From assembly GCA_018292915.2 (NCBI GenBank), contig JACVVK020000315.1, positions 1 to 64,000 of the forward strand: a stretch of DNA of 64,000 nucleotides. The letters run 5' to 3'. This DNA is from Batillaria attramentaria (lineage: Eukaryota; Mollusca; Gastropoda; Batillariidae). Position numbers and translations under genes: made by a program. This document shows positions 35,931 to 45,061 of this stretch, piece by piece (positions within the stretch are counted from its first letter, which is position 1; the number at the start of each line of letters is the position of its first letter). The notes beneath the pieces are model-generated. The model made no database searches. It was not told the DNA's origin and was given only the letters and a program-made list of their open reading frames with translations.

Positions 35931-36640
35931 AGTAGTATAAGTTGCGACCCCTCAACCCTCAGGGAGCCGGGAGCCGTTTGACCTTAACCTGAGGTCACGT
36001 CCTTAGCCTCAGGTCAAGGCCCTGAGGTCACGTCCTTAACCTGAGGTCACGTCCTTAGCCTCAGGTCATAGCCCTAACCTGAGGTCACGTCCTCAGGTCA
36101 CAGCCTTATAACTTCAGGTCATGCCCTTAACCTTATGACGTAAACTTTAGGAAACGACCCTATAAAATCAAGGCTTCACCTTATAACCTGCTCCTGAAGT
36201 GACAGCTGTCAGCGCCTTCCTATTTAGGTAGGGAGACCGGGAGCCATTTGACCTTAACCTGAGATCACGGCCATAGCCTCCAGTCAGGTAATACAGGGAG
36301 ATCATAAAGTAGCAGCTGTCAGCGCCTCCCTATTTAGGTAGGGAGACCGGGAGCCATTTGACCTTAACCCGAGATCACGGCCATAGCCTCCAGTCAGGTA
36401 ATACAGGGAGATCATAAAGTAGCAGCTGTCATCGCCTCCCTATTTAGGTAGGGAGACCGGGAGCCATTTGACCTTAACCTGAGATCACGGCCATAGCCTC
36501 CAGTGAGGTAATACAGGGAGATCATAAAGTAGCAGCTGTCAGCCCCTTCCAATTGAGGTAGGGAGCTGGGAGCAGTGAAGTATTACAAGATGAATGGGGG
36601 GAACAGGGAGCTCATAAAGTAGCGGCGGGCAGCACCTCCC
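35931..36640 (+). repeat. Left terminal inverted repeat of the Polinton
   Basis: About 710 bp. The outer 300 bp pairs with 49455-49751. Then come three complete 110-bp units (GGGAGACCGGGAGCCATTTG at 36231, 36341 and 36451) and a diverged fourth at 36561. The outer part (35980-36135) carries eight AGGTCA half-sites. The inner end fades near 36640. Confidence 0.9.
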
Positions 36641-36744
36641 ATTTAGGTCATGACGACACCATTATCAGAAATAAATAGGGGTCCCACATGATGATGATAT
36701 TTAACTGTTGGTTTTCATTTGTTTCTCTCAGTTACCCAGCAGAC

Positions 36745-37467
36745 ATGGATCCGCGATTTCAGCATCCGTTTACCTGTCTTATTGCAGGGCCTTCACAAAG
36801 CGGCAAAAGCTATTTTGTCAATCAGTGTTTAGATCGGTTGAAGGATATTATGGTCCCCGCGCCGGAGGAAATTATTTGGTGTTACGGTGTTTTGGCAACC
36901 GTTATATGACAAGCTACAGCTGCGTGGCGTGCAATTTCAGGAGGGATTACCTGATATGTCGAAATTTACAGGTCACAAACGCTGTCTTCTTATTATTGAT
37001 GATCTCATGCATGAAACCGATTCTCGCGTGACACAGCTGTTTACGAAAGGAAGTCATCACCTGAACATCTCCGTTATGTACATCGTGCAAAATTTATTTG
37101 GAAAAAACAAAGAACAGCGAACGATAAGCTTAAACAGTCATTATTTAGTCGTGTTTAAAACCCGCGTGACGCGTCCCAAATAACAGCACTGGCAAAACAA
37201 ATGTACCCTGGAAAAACTCAATATATGTTAGAAGCATATAAAGACGCTGTTTCAAAAAGTCACGGTTATTTGCTGATTGATCTCAGACAAGAAACACCAG
37301 AACATTTGCGCCTACGAACTGATATTTTTTCGCCTCAAGGTCGTGACCGCTTATCTTCAAAAATGAGCGCGCGGCTAAAACGCAACGCGGCGTTATTGAA
37401 ATTTTTATCGAAAGCTAAACCGCAAGTCGTTGAAAGCTATTATCCGATCCGGGGACCGTTGAACTGA
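36745..37467 (+). pseudogene. Polinton packaging ATPase (FtsK/HerA superfamily), frame broken
   Basis: An ATPase of the type that pumps DNA into capsids. The ATG at 36745 follows a possible splice acceptor (TTCTCTCAG at 36724-36732). The Walker A motif GPSQSGKS lies about 15 residues in. The Walker B motif CLLIIDD lies in the second segment. The C-terminal segment contains ARLKRNAALLKFL. The reading frame changes twice, near 36880-36905 and near 37150-37195, so three open segments (to 36909, to 37183, and 37201-37467) together cover the usual length of about 240 residues. Both changes lie next to short homopolymers, so sequencing error is possible. It is the first gene of the element, on the same strand as all others. 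Confidence 0.8.
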
Positions 37468-37690
37468 TTCAAACGTTGTTGCGAGTGTTCATTCAATATT
37501 TTAAAAGGGCGTGTGCGTTTGACCCCGCGTCAGAAACAAAAACTTCGTGCGCATAAACAGACGCTTAGAACCTTGGCGACCAAGAAAACTTCTTTAAAGC
37601 GCCGAAAGCACTTTTGCAGAAAGGTGGATTTCTCGGCGCTGTGTTAGGTCCAGTATTAGGTGTGCTAGGACAAGTTTTGCTCGGGCAATA
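37468..37690 (+). pseudogene. Small basic Polinton ORF remnant
   Basis: Downstream of the ATPase stop, the same frame encodes a Cys-containing start, then GRVRLTPRQKQKLRAHKQTL and a KKTSLKRRK stretch. Near 37608 the coding signal shifts frame and ends in a hydrophobic Gly/Val/Leu tail with a stop at 37688-37690. Small proteins with a basic middle and hydrophobic C-terminus are common at this place in Polintons; the function is unknown. No ATG is visible. Confidence 0.45.
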
Positions 37691-37699
37691 ACAAGAAAA

Positions 37700-38518
37700 A
37701 TGGAGTACACGAAGAAAATGGTATTGGTCGACCCGGAATGGCTTAAACGACAAGAACAAAAACCACCACCACCACCACCCGTAACGGATATTTTAAATGG
37801 GAATATTGTCGGTTTGGACCAGGAGATAACGCAAGTTTTACAAGATGCAGCATTAGAACCGTTGGAAAAAGCGAGACGCTATGAACAGGCTTTGCACCGC
37901 TACAGACATTTTAGTAAAGAGTACCGTCAGAAACCGATCGGTAGAGTGGAAATCGCTTCAACCACCGCTGAAAGTGCTTCGGCAACACAGCCAGCACCGC
38001 CTTCGTCTAGTGCTGGCAGCTTAGAAGAAAAATTAGAAAACCGTGTCCTCGCCAGTGTTCCTAAAACGATGCATAAGAAAGCGCGGTTACTTTTAGAGCA
38101 TCTTAAAGAGGATCCTGAATTGACCTGGGATGAAAGAGGTCAGTTGGTATACGAAGGCGTAACCATCGACGGGTCAAATATGTCTGATTTAGTCAATGAT
38201 GTACTACGCGCTCGGAAAAAAGTGGAAACTCCGCAGGGGTGGAATGTATTTGCTCGTGCTTTGAAACGCGCCAACGTACCTCGTGAAATTGTAGGCAACC
38301 TGAAGCGCTGGGACTACTTACAACGGAACAGGCATGCGTCGTCTTTAAGGGATGCTGCAACACCCTCTACGCCTTCAGTTACAGCAGACCGATCGCGCCC
38401 TCGCGTTCGTCGTCGTCGTCGTCGACAGGAATCTCCTCTTATTCGCTCATCATCATCATCACCATCACCCCGACACTTTAAATCGCCGCGTATACATTGG
38501 GAGGCGTTATTTGACTAA
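37700..38518 (+). CDS. Conserved Polinton-type hypothetical protein, Pro- and Arg-rich
   Basis: An intact 272-residue frame. It starts EYTKKMVLVDPEWL, followed by a six-proline run, a charged helical stretch (residues 35-80), and a Ser/Ala/Pro linker. A putative globular part (about 108-220, with LLLEHLKEDPELTWDERGQ) comes next, then an Arg-rich tail with seven Arg in a row around residue 240. I believe similar proteins occupy the slot beside the integrase in animal Polintons, but I cannot assign an activity. The basic tail suggests nucleic-acid or capsid binding. It is followed after 11 A-rich bases by the integrase. Intact, unlike its upstream neighbours. Confidence 0.65.
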   Translation: MEYTKKMVLVDPEWLKRQEQKPPPPPPVTDILNGNIVGLDQEITQVLQDAALEPLEKARRYEQALHRYRHFSKEYRQKPIGRVEIASTTAESASATQPAPPSSSAGSLEEKLENRVLASVPKTMHKKARLLLEHLKEDPELTWDERGQLVYEGVTIDGSNMSDLVNDVLRARKKVETPQGWNVFARALKRANVPREIVGNLKRWDYLQRNRHASSLRDAATPSTPSVTADRSRPRVRRRRRRQESPLIRSSSSSPSPRHFKSPRIHWEALFD

Positions 38519-38529
38519 AAAAAAAAAAA

Positions 38530-39582
38530 ATGTCTAAAGCGTTACGACAGCGGTACTATAATCCTAAACTCCCTGGCAGTTTTGGTGGTGTGCAAAGTTT
38601 AAAAAGAGCTGTACCTAAAGCGAAACTCGGAGACATACAACAGTGGTTGTCTCATCAAGATACGTATACATTACACAAACCTGTTAGACACCGATTTTCA
38701 CGTCGCCGTATTATCGTAGGAGGAATCGATCACCAGTGGCAAGCCGACTTAATTGATGTGCAAAAATTGAAGAAGTATAATGACGGTTATACCTTCTTGC
38801 TAACCTGCATCGACGTGTTGAGCAAGTACGCGTGGGTCGTGCCTTTAAAGAACAAGACGGGTGCGTCGCTAACGAAAGCGTTTGAACACATCTTTGAGAC
38901 GGCTGGACGGAAACCTTTAAAACTGCAAACAGACAAAGGAACAGAATTTATCAACCGTGTTTTTCAACAATTTTTGTCCAAGCACAAGGTGTATTTCTTT
39001 ACCACAGAAAACGAAGACATAAAAGCCGCGGTTGTGGAAAGATTTAATCGCACGTTGAAAGAAAGACTCTGGCGATATTTTACCCACACAAATACTTTGC
39101 GCTACGTGGATGTTCTACCTCAGGTTGTCGACAGTTACAATCATTCGTATCACCGGAGTATTCGACGTGCACCCGTTGAAGTAACAGCTGAAACGAGCGA
39201 ACAGGTGTGGCAGGCGTTATACGGACGAAAAGGAAAACAGTCGGTGACACAGCTAAACATTGGTGACCGCGTTCGCATTTCTAAAGCGCGTCGGTCGTTT
39301 AAGAAAGGGTATTTACCAGGCTGGACGCAAGAGCTGTTTACTTTAAGTCGCGTATTAAGTACACGACCTGTTACTTATAAAATCAAAGACGATCACGGCG
39401 AGGAATTGAAAGGGAGTTTTTATAAAGAAGAGTTACAAAAAGTTGGTGAAAAACAAGTCTATAGGATTGAACAAATTTTGAAATCGCGGCGAGGCCCTGG
39501 TGGAAGAAAAGAATATTTAATTCGCTGGCTCGGCTACCCGTCGTCATTTGACTCGTGGATCCCGGCCAAACACGTTCAATGA
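38530..39582 (+). CDS. Retroviral-type integrase with C-terminal chromodomain
   Basis: An intact 350-residue protein that inserts the linear element into host DNA. The catalytic triad is visible as D73 (QADLIDV), D135 (TDKGTEF) and E170 (VVERFNR), a D-x61-D-x34-E spacing of the rve family. An SH3-like stretch follows at about 240-300 (LNIGDRVRISK). A chromodomain at about 309-350 has YRIEQIL, EYLIRWLGYP and FDSWIP; such domains in integrases can direct insertion to particular chromatin. The stop codon overlaps the next gene's ATG (ATGA at 39579). The 6-bp TSD of this copy fits this enzyme family. Confidence 0.93.
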   Translation: MSKALRQRYYNPKLPGSFGGVQSLKRAVPKAKLGDIQQWLSHQDTYTLHKPVRHRFSRRRIIVGGIDHQWQADLIDVQKLKKYNDGYTFLLTCIDVLSKYAWVVPLKNKTGASLTKAFEHIFETAGRKPLKLQTDKGTEFINRVFQQFLSKHKVYFFTTENEDIKAAVVERFNRTLKERLWRYFTHTNTLRYVDVLPQVVDSYNHSYHRSIRRAPVEVTAETSEQVWQALYGRKGKQSVTQLNIGDRVRISKARRSFKKGYLPGWTQELFTLSRVLSTRPVTYKIKDDHGEELKGSFYKEELQKVGEKQVYRIEQILKSRRGPGGRKEYLIRWLGYPSSFDSWIPAKHVQ

Positions 39583-39845
39583 CTGACATACAAGAGAATC
39601 AGGAAAAAGAAGAAGACACCGGAGCAAGAAGGTCGATACTCTGGCGTGTATGGGGGCGGAGAGTACCGCGTAGTGAAGTTGTTTTTATATGTCAGATGCT
39701 CATCATCTGCATGGTCATTATTGTTTCGTTAATAAATTTAACGCGAGGACATCCGTCGGAAAGTTTGTGGATTTCCTTGCTTAGCGCTTCTCTAGGATAC
39801 GCCCTGCCCAATCCGACTATAGAGCGTAACAAATGTTTTACGTGA
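39579..39845 (+). CDS. Small membrane protein of the Polinton morphogenesis cluster
   Basis: An 88-residue protein starting at the ATG that overlaps the integrase stop by four bases. After a charged N-terminus come a strong membrane segment (FICQMLIICMVIIVSLINL) and a second, weaker one ending GYALPNP. Its 3' end overlaps the next gene by 13 bases. Its location between integrase and capsid genes is typical; the role is unknown, possibly in virion membrane or assembly. Confidence 0.65.
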   Translation: MTDIQENQEKEEDTGARRSILWRVWGRRVPRSEVVFICQMLIICMVIIVSLINLTRGHPSESLWISLLSASLGYALPNPTIERNKCFT

Positions 39846-40582
39846 CGCTCCCTAGTAACAGCAGTTTAAACCACTATCCTGACAATAACGCGGCTCATTT
39901 TTATACAAAGCTCCCTCAGTCAGTTGATCTGAACGGAGAATGGGAAGTGGGTCTTGCGGAAATTAACGTTCCCGGTAGTTTTTATAACGTTAAAGGCGAT
40001 ACGTTTCAATTTAAAGTCATACAAGACGATGAACGCGCTGTGTTAAAGGTGGGGACGCTGCCTGATGGCCTGTACGCGAGTCCCGAACAGCTTGTCACAG
40101 CGTTAAACTTCCAAGTTGCTGCCATTACAGCTCAAAGCAATGTCCGATTTCATTTTAAAGACTCGACAAAGCGCGTGTACGTCGTTTTGTATAAGCACTG
40201 CCGGTTAGAGCTCGGGTCTGATTTACAAAAGTTGTTAGGGTTTAAAAGCAATACTTTGGTTGGTCCTGGAACCTATTTAGCTAACGGAATGCTTGATCTG
40301 TACACGCAATACCATTCTCTGTATGTTTATTGTGACATTGTGCAACAGCGAGTGGTCGGTGATGTCAACGTACCGCTCCTACGCACCGTCCCCTGTACAG
40401 ATTTTTCTAAAAGCATCTTGTATGAGCGTTTTGATAAACCTCATTACGTACCTCTGTGTCGGAAACAATTCAACACGATAGAAATCCTTATAACCTCATA
40501 CACGGGAGAACCCATTTCATTCGAACAAGGAAAGAGCATCGTCACACTTCATTTCCGTCCGAGGCGTTTAGAAGGAATTTAA
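39833..40582 (+). CDS. Penton-like minor capsid protein
   Basis: A 249-residue intact frame. Blocks such as NGEWEVGLAEINVPGSFYNV near the start and a beta-rich C-terminal half ending FEQGKSIVTLHF are those of the Polinton protein that the literature models as a single jelly-roll penton. It would form the capsid vertices. It overlaps the preceding gene and is followed by a basic protein two bases later. The ATG at 39833 is the first in the frame. Assignment is by recognition of the family pattern and gene order, not structure. Confidence 0.75.
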   Translation: MFYVTLPSNSSLNHYPDNNAAHFYTKLPQSVDLNGEWEVGLAEINVPGSFYNVKGDTFQFKVIQDDERAVLKVGTLPDGLYASPEQLVTALNFQVAAITAQSNVRFHFKDSTKRVYVVLYKHCRLELGSDLQKLLGFKSNTLVGPGTYLANGMLDLYTQYHSLYVYCDIVQQRVVGDVNVPLLRTVPCTDFSKSILYERFDKPHYVPLCRKQFNTIEILITSYTGEPISFEQGKSIVTLHFRPRRLEGI

Positions 40583-40584
40583 CA

Positions 40585-41022
40585 ATGAAGTGCCCGTATA
40601 CCTGTGACGCAAAAGCGTACCACGATTACTTTGCCCTACAGGCAGGACATGGCGGTTTACCGGTATTTCGCGGTGGAGGCGCGATGATGCGCGGTCAGGG
40701 TCTAGGAAATATATTAGGCGGTGTGCTAAGATCCGCTGTTCCCTTACTAAAAAGCGCCGGGAAAAGTTTGTTAAAAACGGGCGCTAGGACCGGGATGCAA
40801 ATTGCTAGCGATGTCTTGTCGGGTCAAGACTTTAAATCAGCAGCTAAGCGGAGAACGCAACAGGCTGGTCGACGTATACTGAATCAAGCTGTAGGAGCCG
40901 CCGCCGCCGCCGCACCACCCGGCGAGCCCAACACAAAACGTATAAAGCAAGAGTTTAGTCGTAAAAGGCGTCAAACGAGAAAAAGAGCTGCTCGAAGCCA
41001 CGTCAGTGATATTTTTGACTAA
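40585..41022 (+). CDS. Gly-rich, basic virion-type protein (adenoviral pVI/pX-like)
   Basis: A 145-residue protein. The N-terminus has several aromatic residues. A Gly-rich amphipathic part (FRGGGAMMRGQGLGNILGG, then LLKSAGKSLLKTGARTG) is followed by an Ala run encoded by GCC/GCA triplets and a very basic C-terminus (RKRRQTRKRAARS). The layout recalls adenovirus membrane-active or core proteins, and Polintons carry such a gene next to the capsid genes. Role in packaging or entry is inference. Intact; it lies between penton and major capsid genes. Confidence 0.6.
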   Translation: MKCPYTCDAKAYHDYFALQAGHGGLPVFRGGGAMMRGQGLGNILGGVLRSAVPLLKSAGKSLLKTGARTGMQIASDVLSGQDFKSAAKRRTQQAGRRILNQAVGAAAAAAPPGEPNTKRIKQEFSRKRRQTRKRAARSHVSDIFD

Positions 41023-41028
41023 TTCACC

Positions 41029-42337
41029 ATGTCGTTGCTGCACCCACAGAGTTGTGAATCTGTCGATTCCGGACTTGATCTGTTTTCCATGCCCCCGACC
41101 CAAACCTCGGTCGAACACGGTAGCCATGTGGAATTTCATCCTTTGGCCACACTGGCACCCGGAGCCCCCATCGAATTTTACGTATCAGGCGCTACGGATG
41201 AGTACATGGATTTGTCTAACACTTACTTACACGTGAAATGTAAAGTCACTCGCGCCAACGGTAACAATTTAGCAGCCGGCGCGGATGTCGCTCCGGTGAA
41301 TAACATTTTGCACTCTTTGTTTTCACAAGTGGACGTTACATTTAATTCAACTCTCGTCACAAACTCGGAAAATACTTACCCGTATAAAGCCTATATTGAA
41401 AAAATGTTAAGTTTTGGAATTGAAGCGAAAGAGTCGCATCTGACTGCGGAGGGTTTTTACAAAGACACCGCTAACCATTTTGACGACACGCAAGGCGCTG
41501 ATAAACGGTTTAGTGTCGAGGCGAGCCTTAACGGCTGAAAGTCGAGAAATGGATTTAATGGGAAGACTTCACGTGGATATTTTTAAACAAGAGCGCTATC
41601 TTGTAAATGGTGTAGACGTCAAAATTAGACTCATTCCCGCCAAAAACAGTTTTGTCTTGATGGCCCACGACCCTGCCGCTGGGTTTAGAGTAATTATTAC
41701 ACAAGCTAGTCTGTTTGTTCGGAAAGTAAAACTGAACCCAGCCGTGACCGTAGGTCACGCGAAGGCGTTAGAAAAGCGCACAGCTAAATATCCTTTAAAA
41801 CGAGCAGTCATTAAAACGCATGGATTGGCTCAAGGCAGTCTGTCTGTGGTTTTAGATAATCTCTTTTTATCACAACTCCCCAACAGAGTCGTGGTCGGGC
41901 TAGTGCAAAGCGCCGCCTCTAATGGTGCGTACAACAGTAATCCTTTTAATTTTCAACCTCATGGACTGACATTTTTGTCACTGTATTTGGACGGTAAGCA
42001 GATTCCGGCCAAACCTTTGACGCCTGATTTTGAACACGGTCAGTACGTGCGCAGTTATTTCAATTTGGCCGCAGGCACAGGACTCGTCAACAGCCAGCAC
42101 GGACACGGTATTAAATACCAAGAGTTTCCACATGGCTACTGTCTGTTTGTGTTTGATTTGAGTCCCAGTCTTTTGGATGGCAATCAAGTGGAGTTGATAA
42201 AAACCGGTAGTCTGCGTTTAGAAATCAAATTTGCTAACCCGATCCCCAACGCTTTGCAAGCTATCATTTACGGAGAACTGGATTCGTTACTGGAAATTGA
42301 CCGCAGTCGCCAAATTATTACTGACTTTTCATCATGA
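41029..42337 (+). pseudogene. Major capsid protein (double jelly-roll), one frame change
   Basis: The N-terminal segment (41029-41538) contains LHPQSCESVDSGLDLF and PPTQTSVEHG, then NNILHSLFSQVDVTFN. The C-terminal segment (to 42337), in the next frame, contains MDLMGRLHVDIFKQERYLV and ends in a beta-rich part. This is the animal Polinton major capsid protein, which databases often list under uncharacterised nematode names. The two segments overlap only by out-of-frame sequence; the switch lies between about 41500 and 41545. No other break is seen, so the lesion is either recent or an assembly error. The end overlaps the protease ATG by four bases. Confidence 0.85.
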
Positions 42338-42799
42338 ACAACCGACAACTGACACGCGTGCTGGCCCACCATCGAACTGCCAGACACGTTTTTCGCGGTG
42401 TTTTTCCCCGCGACAGACTTCCCCGGCGTCTATTACCAAAACATCACCATCATGCTTTTGTAGTAAATACAGCCCCTGCTGGTCATGTAGGAGAGCATTG
42501 GGTCGCGATTTGGTTCGATGCTCGTACTTGTACAGCAGAATATTTTGATAGCTATGGTCTGCCCCCTCGCCATCGTGCATTAAAGAGTTTCTTGTAAGAA
42601 ATTGTCGCTACTACAGATATAATGATCGGGTCCTGCAAGATGCGTTAAGCTCTACTCTTGTGGGCTTTACGTCCTGTATTATCTGATACGCAAAAGTCAC
42701 GGCGATACCATGTCGAAGGCCCTGTCTATTTTTAGGGCTTACTCACCAACAGCCAATGATCGTAAAGTGACTCAGCTTTTTAGACGCGCGTTTGCCTAG
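42334..42799 (+). pseudogene. Adenain-like cysteine protease, frame broken
   Basis: The maturation protease that cleaves capsid precursors. The first segment (42334-42597) carries the catalytic His region GEHWVAIWF (H55) and the Asp region YFDSYG (D72). The segment with the nucleophile, CGLYVLYYL at 42659 onward, lies in another frame and ends at the stop 42797-42799. At least two frame changes separate them (42590-42660). All three catalytic positions are still recognisable. A His repeat (HHHH) precedes the catalytic block. Non-functional as written, unless the breaks are sequence errors. Confidence 0.75.
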
Positions 42800-42917
42800 G
42801 AAAAAGGTTACCTATAAAAACTCGAGGTACCTGCGTGCACTGGTGTTATTCATTTTAACCGGCTTACACCACGCGCCTGGGCCGCGGTACCTTCTACCGA
42901 AGAAGAAGAAGAAGAAA

Positions 42918-43411
42918 ATGACATCATCGCAGGGTGGCGTTTTGACTTCAAACGACACGTTGTTTCCTCTGGGGCGAAATATCTACGCCAGCGTGAAAAC
43001 TTGGCGAGGTACTGTCAAGATTTACATTCGCCATTATTCTGCTCGATCTGATGTCAAAGGAGGCAAAGTAGTTCCTACGCGACGTGGCGTCAGTTTGGAT
43101 CTGGCTGAATTTCAGCGCTTGGGAAAAGTCAAATCAAGACTTGTCGCTGAGTATAACAAACAGACCAGTGAACTGAAACAACAACAACACAGCAGCCATC
43201 GCCGCCGCCGCTACCGCCAGCTACCGCGACCCCAGAAAAACCTAAGTACCCGATTCAACGAATGGTGGACGATCAGTATATTGACAATTTGATTCAACAC
43301 TGTTTTGAGCAGAATTCGAGTGACACACACCTGAATGCTACAGATTTGCCAGACGTTCAACCGCCTCAATCTCAACTCTACTGGGGCAACGATTTCGCAA
43401 GTTCATTGTGA
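42918..43411 (+). pseudogene. PC4/Sub1-like ssDNA-binding protein 1, frame change in linker
   Basis: From the ATG at 42918, residues 16-70 match the transcriptional coactivator p15/PC4 fold: LGRNIYASVKTWRGTVKIYI, then a short basic loop, PTRRGVSLDLAEF. PC4 proteins bind single-stranded DNA as dimers and act in transcription and replication. After a CAA repeat near 43185 the coding signal moves to another frame with a Pro-rich linker, a helix (DDQYIDNLIQHCFEQ) and a stop at 43409-43411. The as-written frame instead ends at 43292. A GAAGAA repeat precedes the start codon. The paralogue is at 45062. Confidence 0.65.
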
Positions 43412-43495
43412 ACAAACACTTTTTTTTTCTGACATTGGTCCTTAGAACTTGTTGTATGCATCGATCTTTTTTGTTTTTGTGCCGTTCCTCGACTG

Positions 43496-43501
43496 AATAA
43501 A
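43496..43501 (+). terminator. Polyadenylation signal after PC4-like gene 1
   Basis: AATAAA followed within 10 bases by a TTTGTGTGTG stretch, as expected for a cleavage site. Confidence 0.6.
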
Positions 43502-43618
43502 ATTTGTTTGTGTGTGTATGCTATATTGTTGTTCTTGTTCTCTGTGTGTGTGTGTTGAGTTTGCGTAAACAAAATTATATTACAACACATACAGACCTTT
43601 AGTTGCCTTTCCAACATT

Positions 43619-43860
43619 ATGGAGCCGCAAAATGCCTTTCATCATCACCAAGAAAGTTACCGGGAAAAGACACAAGCTTTTAGACGAGCTGCTATCAAGC
43701 AAAAAAAAAAAAAAAAAAAAAGGCAGCAGGGACATGGGGACAACCACCACCACCGCCACCATTACCGTATCTTTGTCAAACTGTCCACATTCACAATTAC
43801 TCGTACAGCGATACACCTCCCCCGTATCTTCGACAAATAATCACACCCACATATCTTTGA
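43619..43860 (+). pseudogene. Degenerate second CARD-gene copy
   Basis: The start context CAACATTATGGA matches that of the CARD gene at 46049 (AACATTATGGA). Soon after it, NAFHHHQES corresponds to NAFHHFQES of that gene's last CARD helices, and the DNA is alike over about 65 bases. A 20-base A-tract and a Pro-rich stretch (six Pro near 43745) follow, as in the parent. The first four helices are missing, so the domain is deleted. Frames here are interchangeable around the A-tract and no product can be trusted. Confidence 0.55.
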
Positions 43861-43907
43861 CAGGTGCCCATCTTATGTATCGTTTAGGTGTCATAAGAGC
43901 GGCAGAT

Positions 43908-44158
43908 GCGCGTGTGACCGTGGCTGTTGTCGCGCGAAATGACCCCGTGTTATGCAACACAATAGAGGCCCAAACTGCAAATGACCGCTAGTCCTACAGT
44001 AATAATCTTTGCCAGCTATTGTGGTTACGGTACACACCCCACATGATTGCGTGGTACAATTAAACGGCAGCTGTTGTCCACTATTTTTAGTAAGCGCAAG
44101 GAAAGGTATTTAAGTGTAGTGCCGATAGTGTACTTTTAACCATTTGACCCTCTCGCTT
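43908..44158 (+). promoter_or_regulatory. Promoter cassette, copy A
   Basis: About 250 bp nearly identical to 44757-45011. It includes GACCGCTAGTC.TACAGTAATA, a GGTTACGGT.CACACCCC block, ACAGCTGTTGTCCACTATTT, GTAAGCGCAAGGAAAGGTAT and the core TTTAAGTG in place of a TATA box, then GCCGATAGTGTACTTTTAAC. It stands 50 bp before the gene at 44207. Confidence 0.7.
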
Positions 44159-44206
44159 TAATCTTGGGGTTTCTTCAGCTGCGCTCTTTTTTTTTTTTTG
44201 GTAAGC

Positions 44207-44697
44207 ATGGAAGCTGTATGGTTTCACTACGTACTCCTGTGCGCCATCTGCGAGAATCTACGTCGCAAAGTATTTAAGAATCCTGGTCGCAATTCTGGTC
44301 GCGTCGATTCTCTACAACAAATGTGTTGTAATAGTCTCGTGTTTGGCGCTGCTCGAGATGTACCTGTGTTTTCCGCCCCAGCAACTATAGCCAGTGACAT
44401 TGATGCCCAACGACAATACTTCGCAATGTGTGAAAAAGCAGAAGAGATCGAACAATTTTTGGTGGACAATCTGTTTGAACCACATGTGTCGGAACCGGTA
44501 AAACGGCTATGGACATACTTCTAAAGCATGGACAATTTGAAATAGAAGATATTCCGGATCACGTACCTGTTGATCTGACTATTTTGACTGGCAGACAAAA
44601 AAAACATTTGAAATTTTTGTTGTATTATCAGGAAAGAGTATACAGGAGCTTGAGGCGTGACTTCTTCAGGGCTATACAAATGGGGGATTTGTGTTGA
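44207..44697 (+). pseudogene. Unrecognised accessory gene, probably one frame change
   Basis: The ATG at 44207 opens a 105-codon frame with FHYVLLCAICENLRRKVF at its start and a helical end (EEIEQFLVDNLFEPHV), stopping at 44524. An overlapping frame from 44509 to 44697 continues with the same kind of composition: HGQFEIEDIPDHVPVDLTIL, then a basic helix. Either these are two overlapping genes or one gene of about 160 codons with a frame change near 44505. No domain recognised. Expression from promoter copy A is likely; a polyadenylation signal follows at 44742. Confidence 0.45.
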
Positions 44698-44741
44698 TTT
44701 GGGTTACAGTACTGCACCTAAATCTACATGCCGCTTTGGAT

Positions 44742-44747
44742 AATAAA
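44742..44747 (+). terminator. Polyadenylation signal
   Basis: AATAAA 45 bases after the preceding stop, followed by GTCTTCGTGTG. Confidence 0.5.
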
Positions 44748-44756
44748 ATGGTCTTC

Positions 44757-45011
44757 GTGTGACCGTGACTGTTGTCGCGCGAAATGACCCTCGTGTTATG
44801 CAAAATAATAGAGGCTGAAACTGCAAATGACCGCTAGTCGTACAGTAATAACCTTTTATCTTTGACAGCTATGATGGTTACGGTGCACACCCCCTCATGA
44901 TTGCGTGGTACAATTAAACGACAGCTGTTGTCCACTATTTTTAGTAAGCGCAAGGAAAGGTATATAAGTGCAGTGCCGATAGTGTACTTTTAACCATTTG
45001 GCCCTCTCGCT
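44757..45011 (+). promoter_or_regulatory. Promoter cassette, copy B
   Basis: Second copy of the cassette at 43908. Here the core reads AAAGGTATATAAGTG, a clear TATA box at about 44965-44971, about 95 bp before the ATG of PC4-like gene 2. A pyrimidine-rich CTCTCGCTTCTCTTCAG stretch follows. Confidence 0.75.
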
Positions 45012-45061
45012 TCTCTTCAGCAGCAGCACGCATTTCAGTCTCTCTCGACCACCCTTTGACG

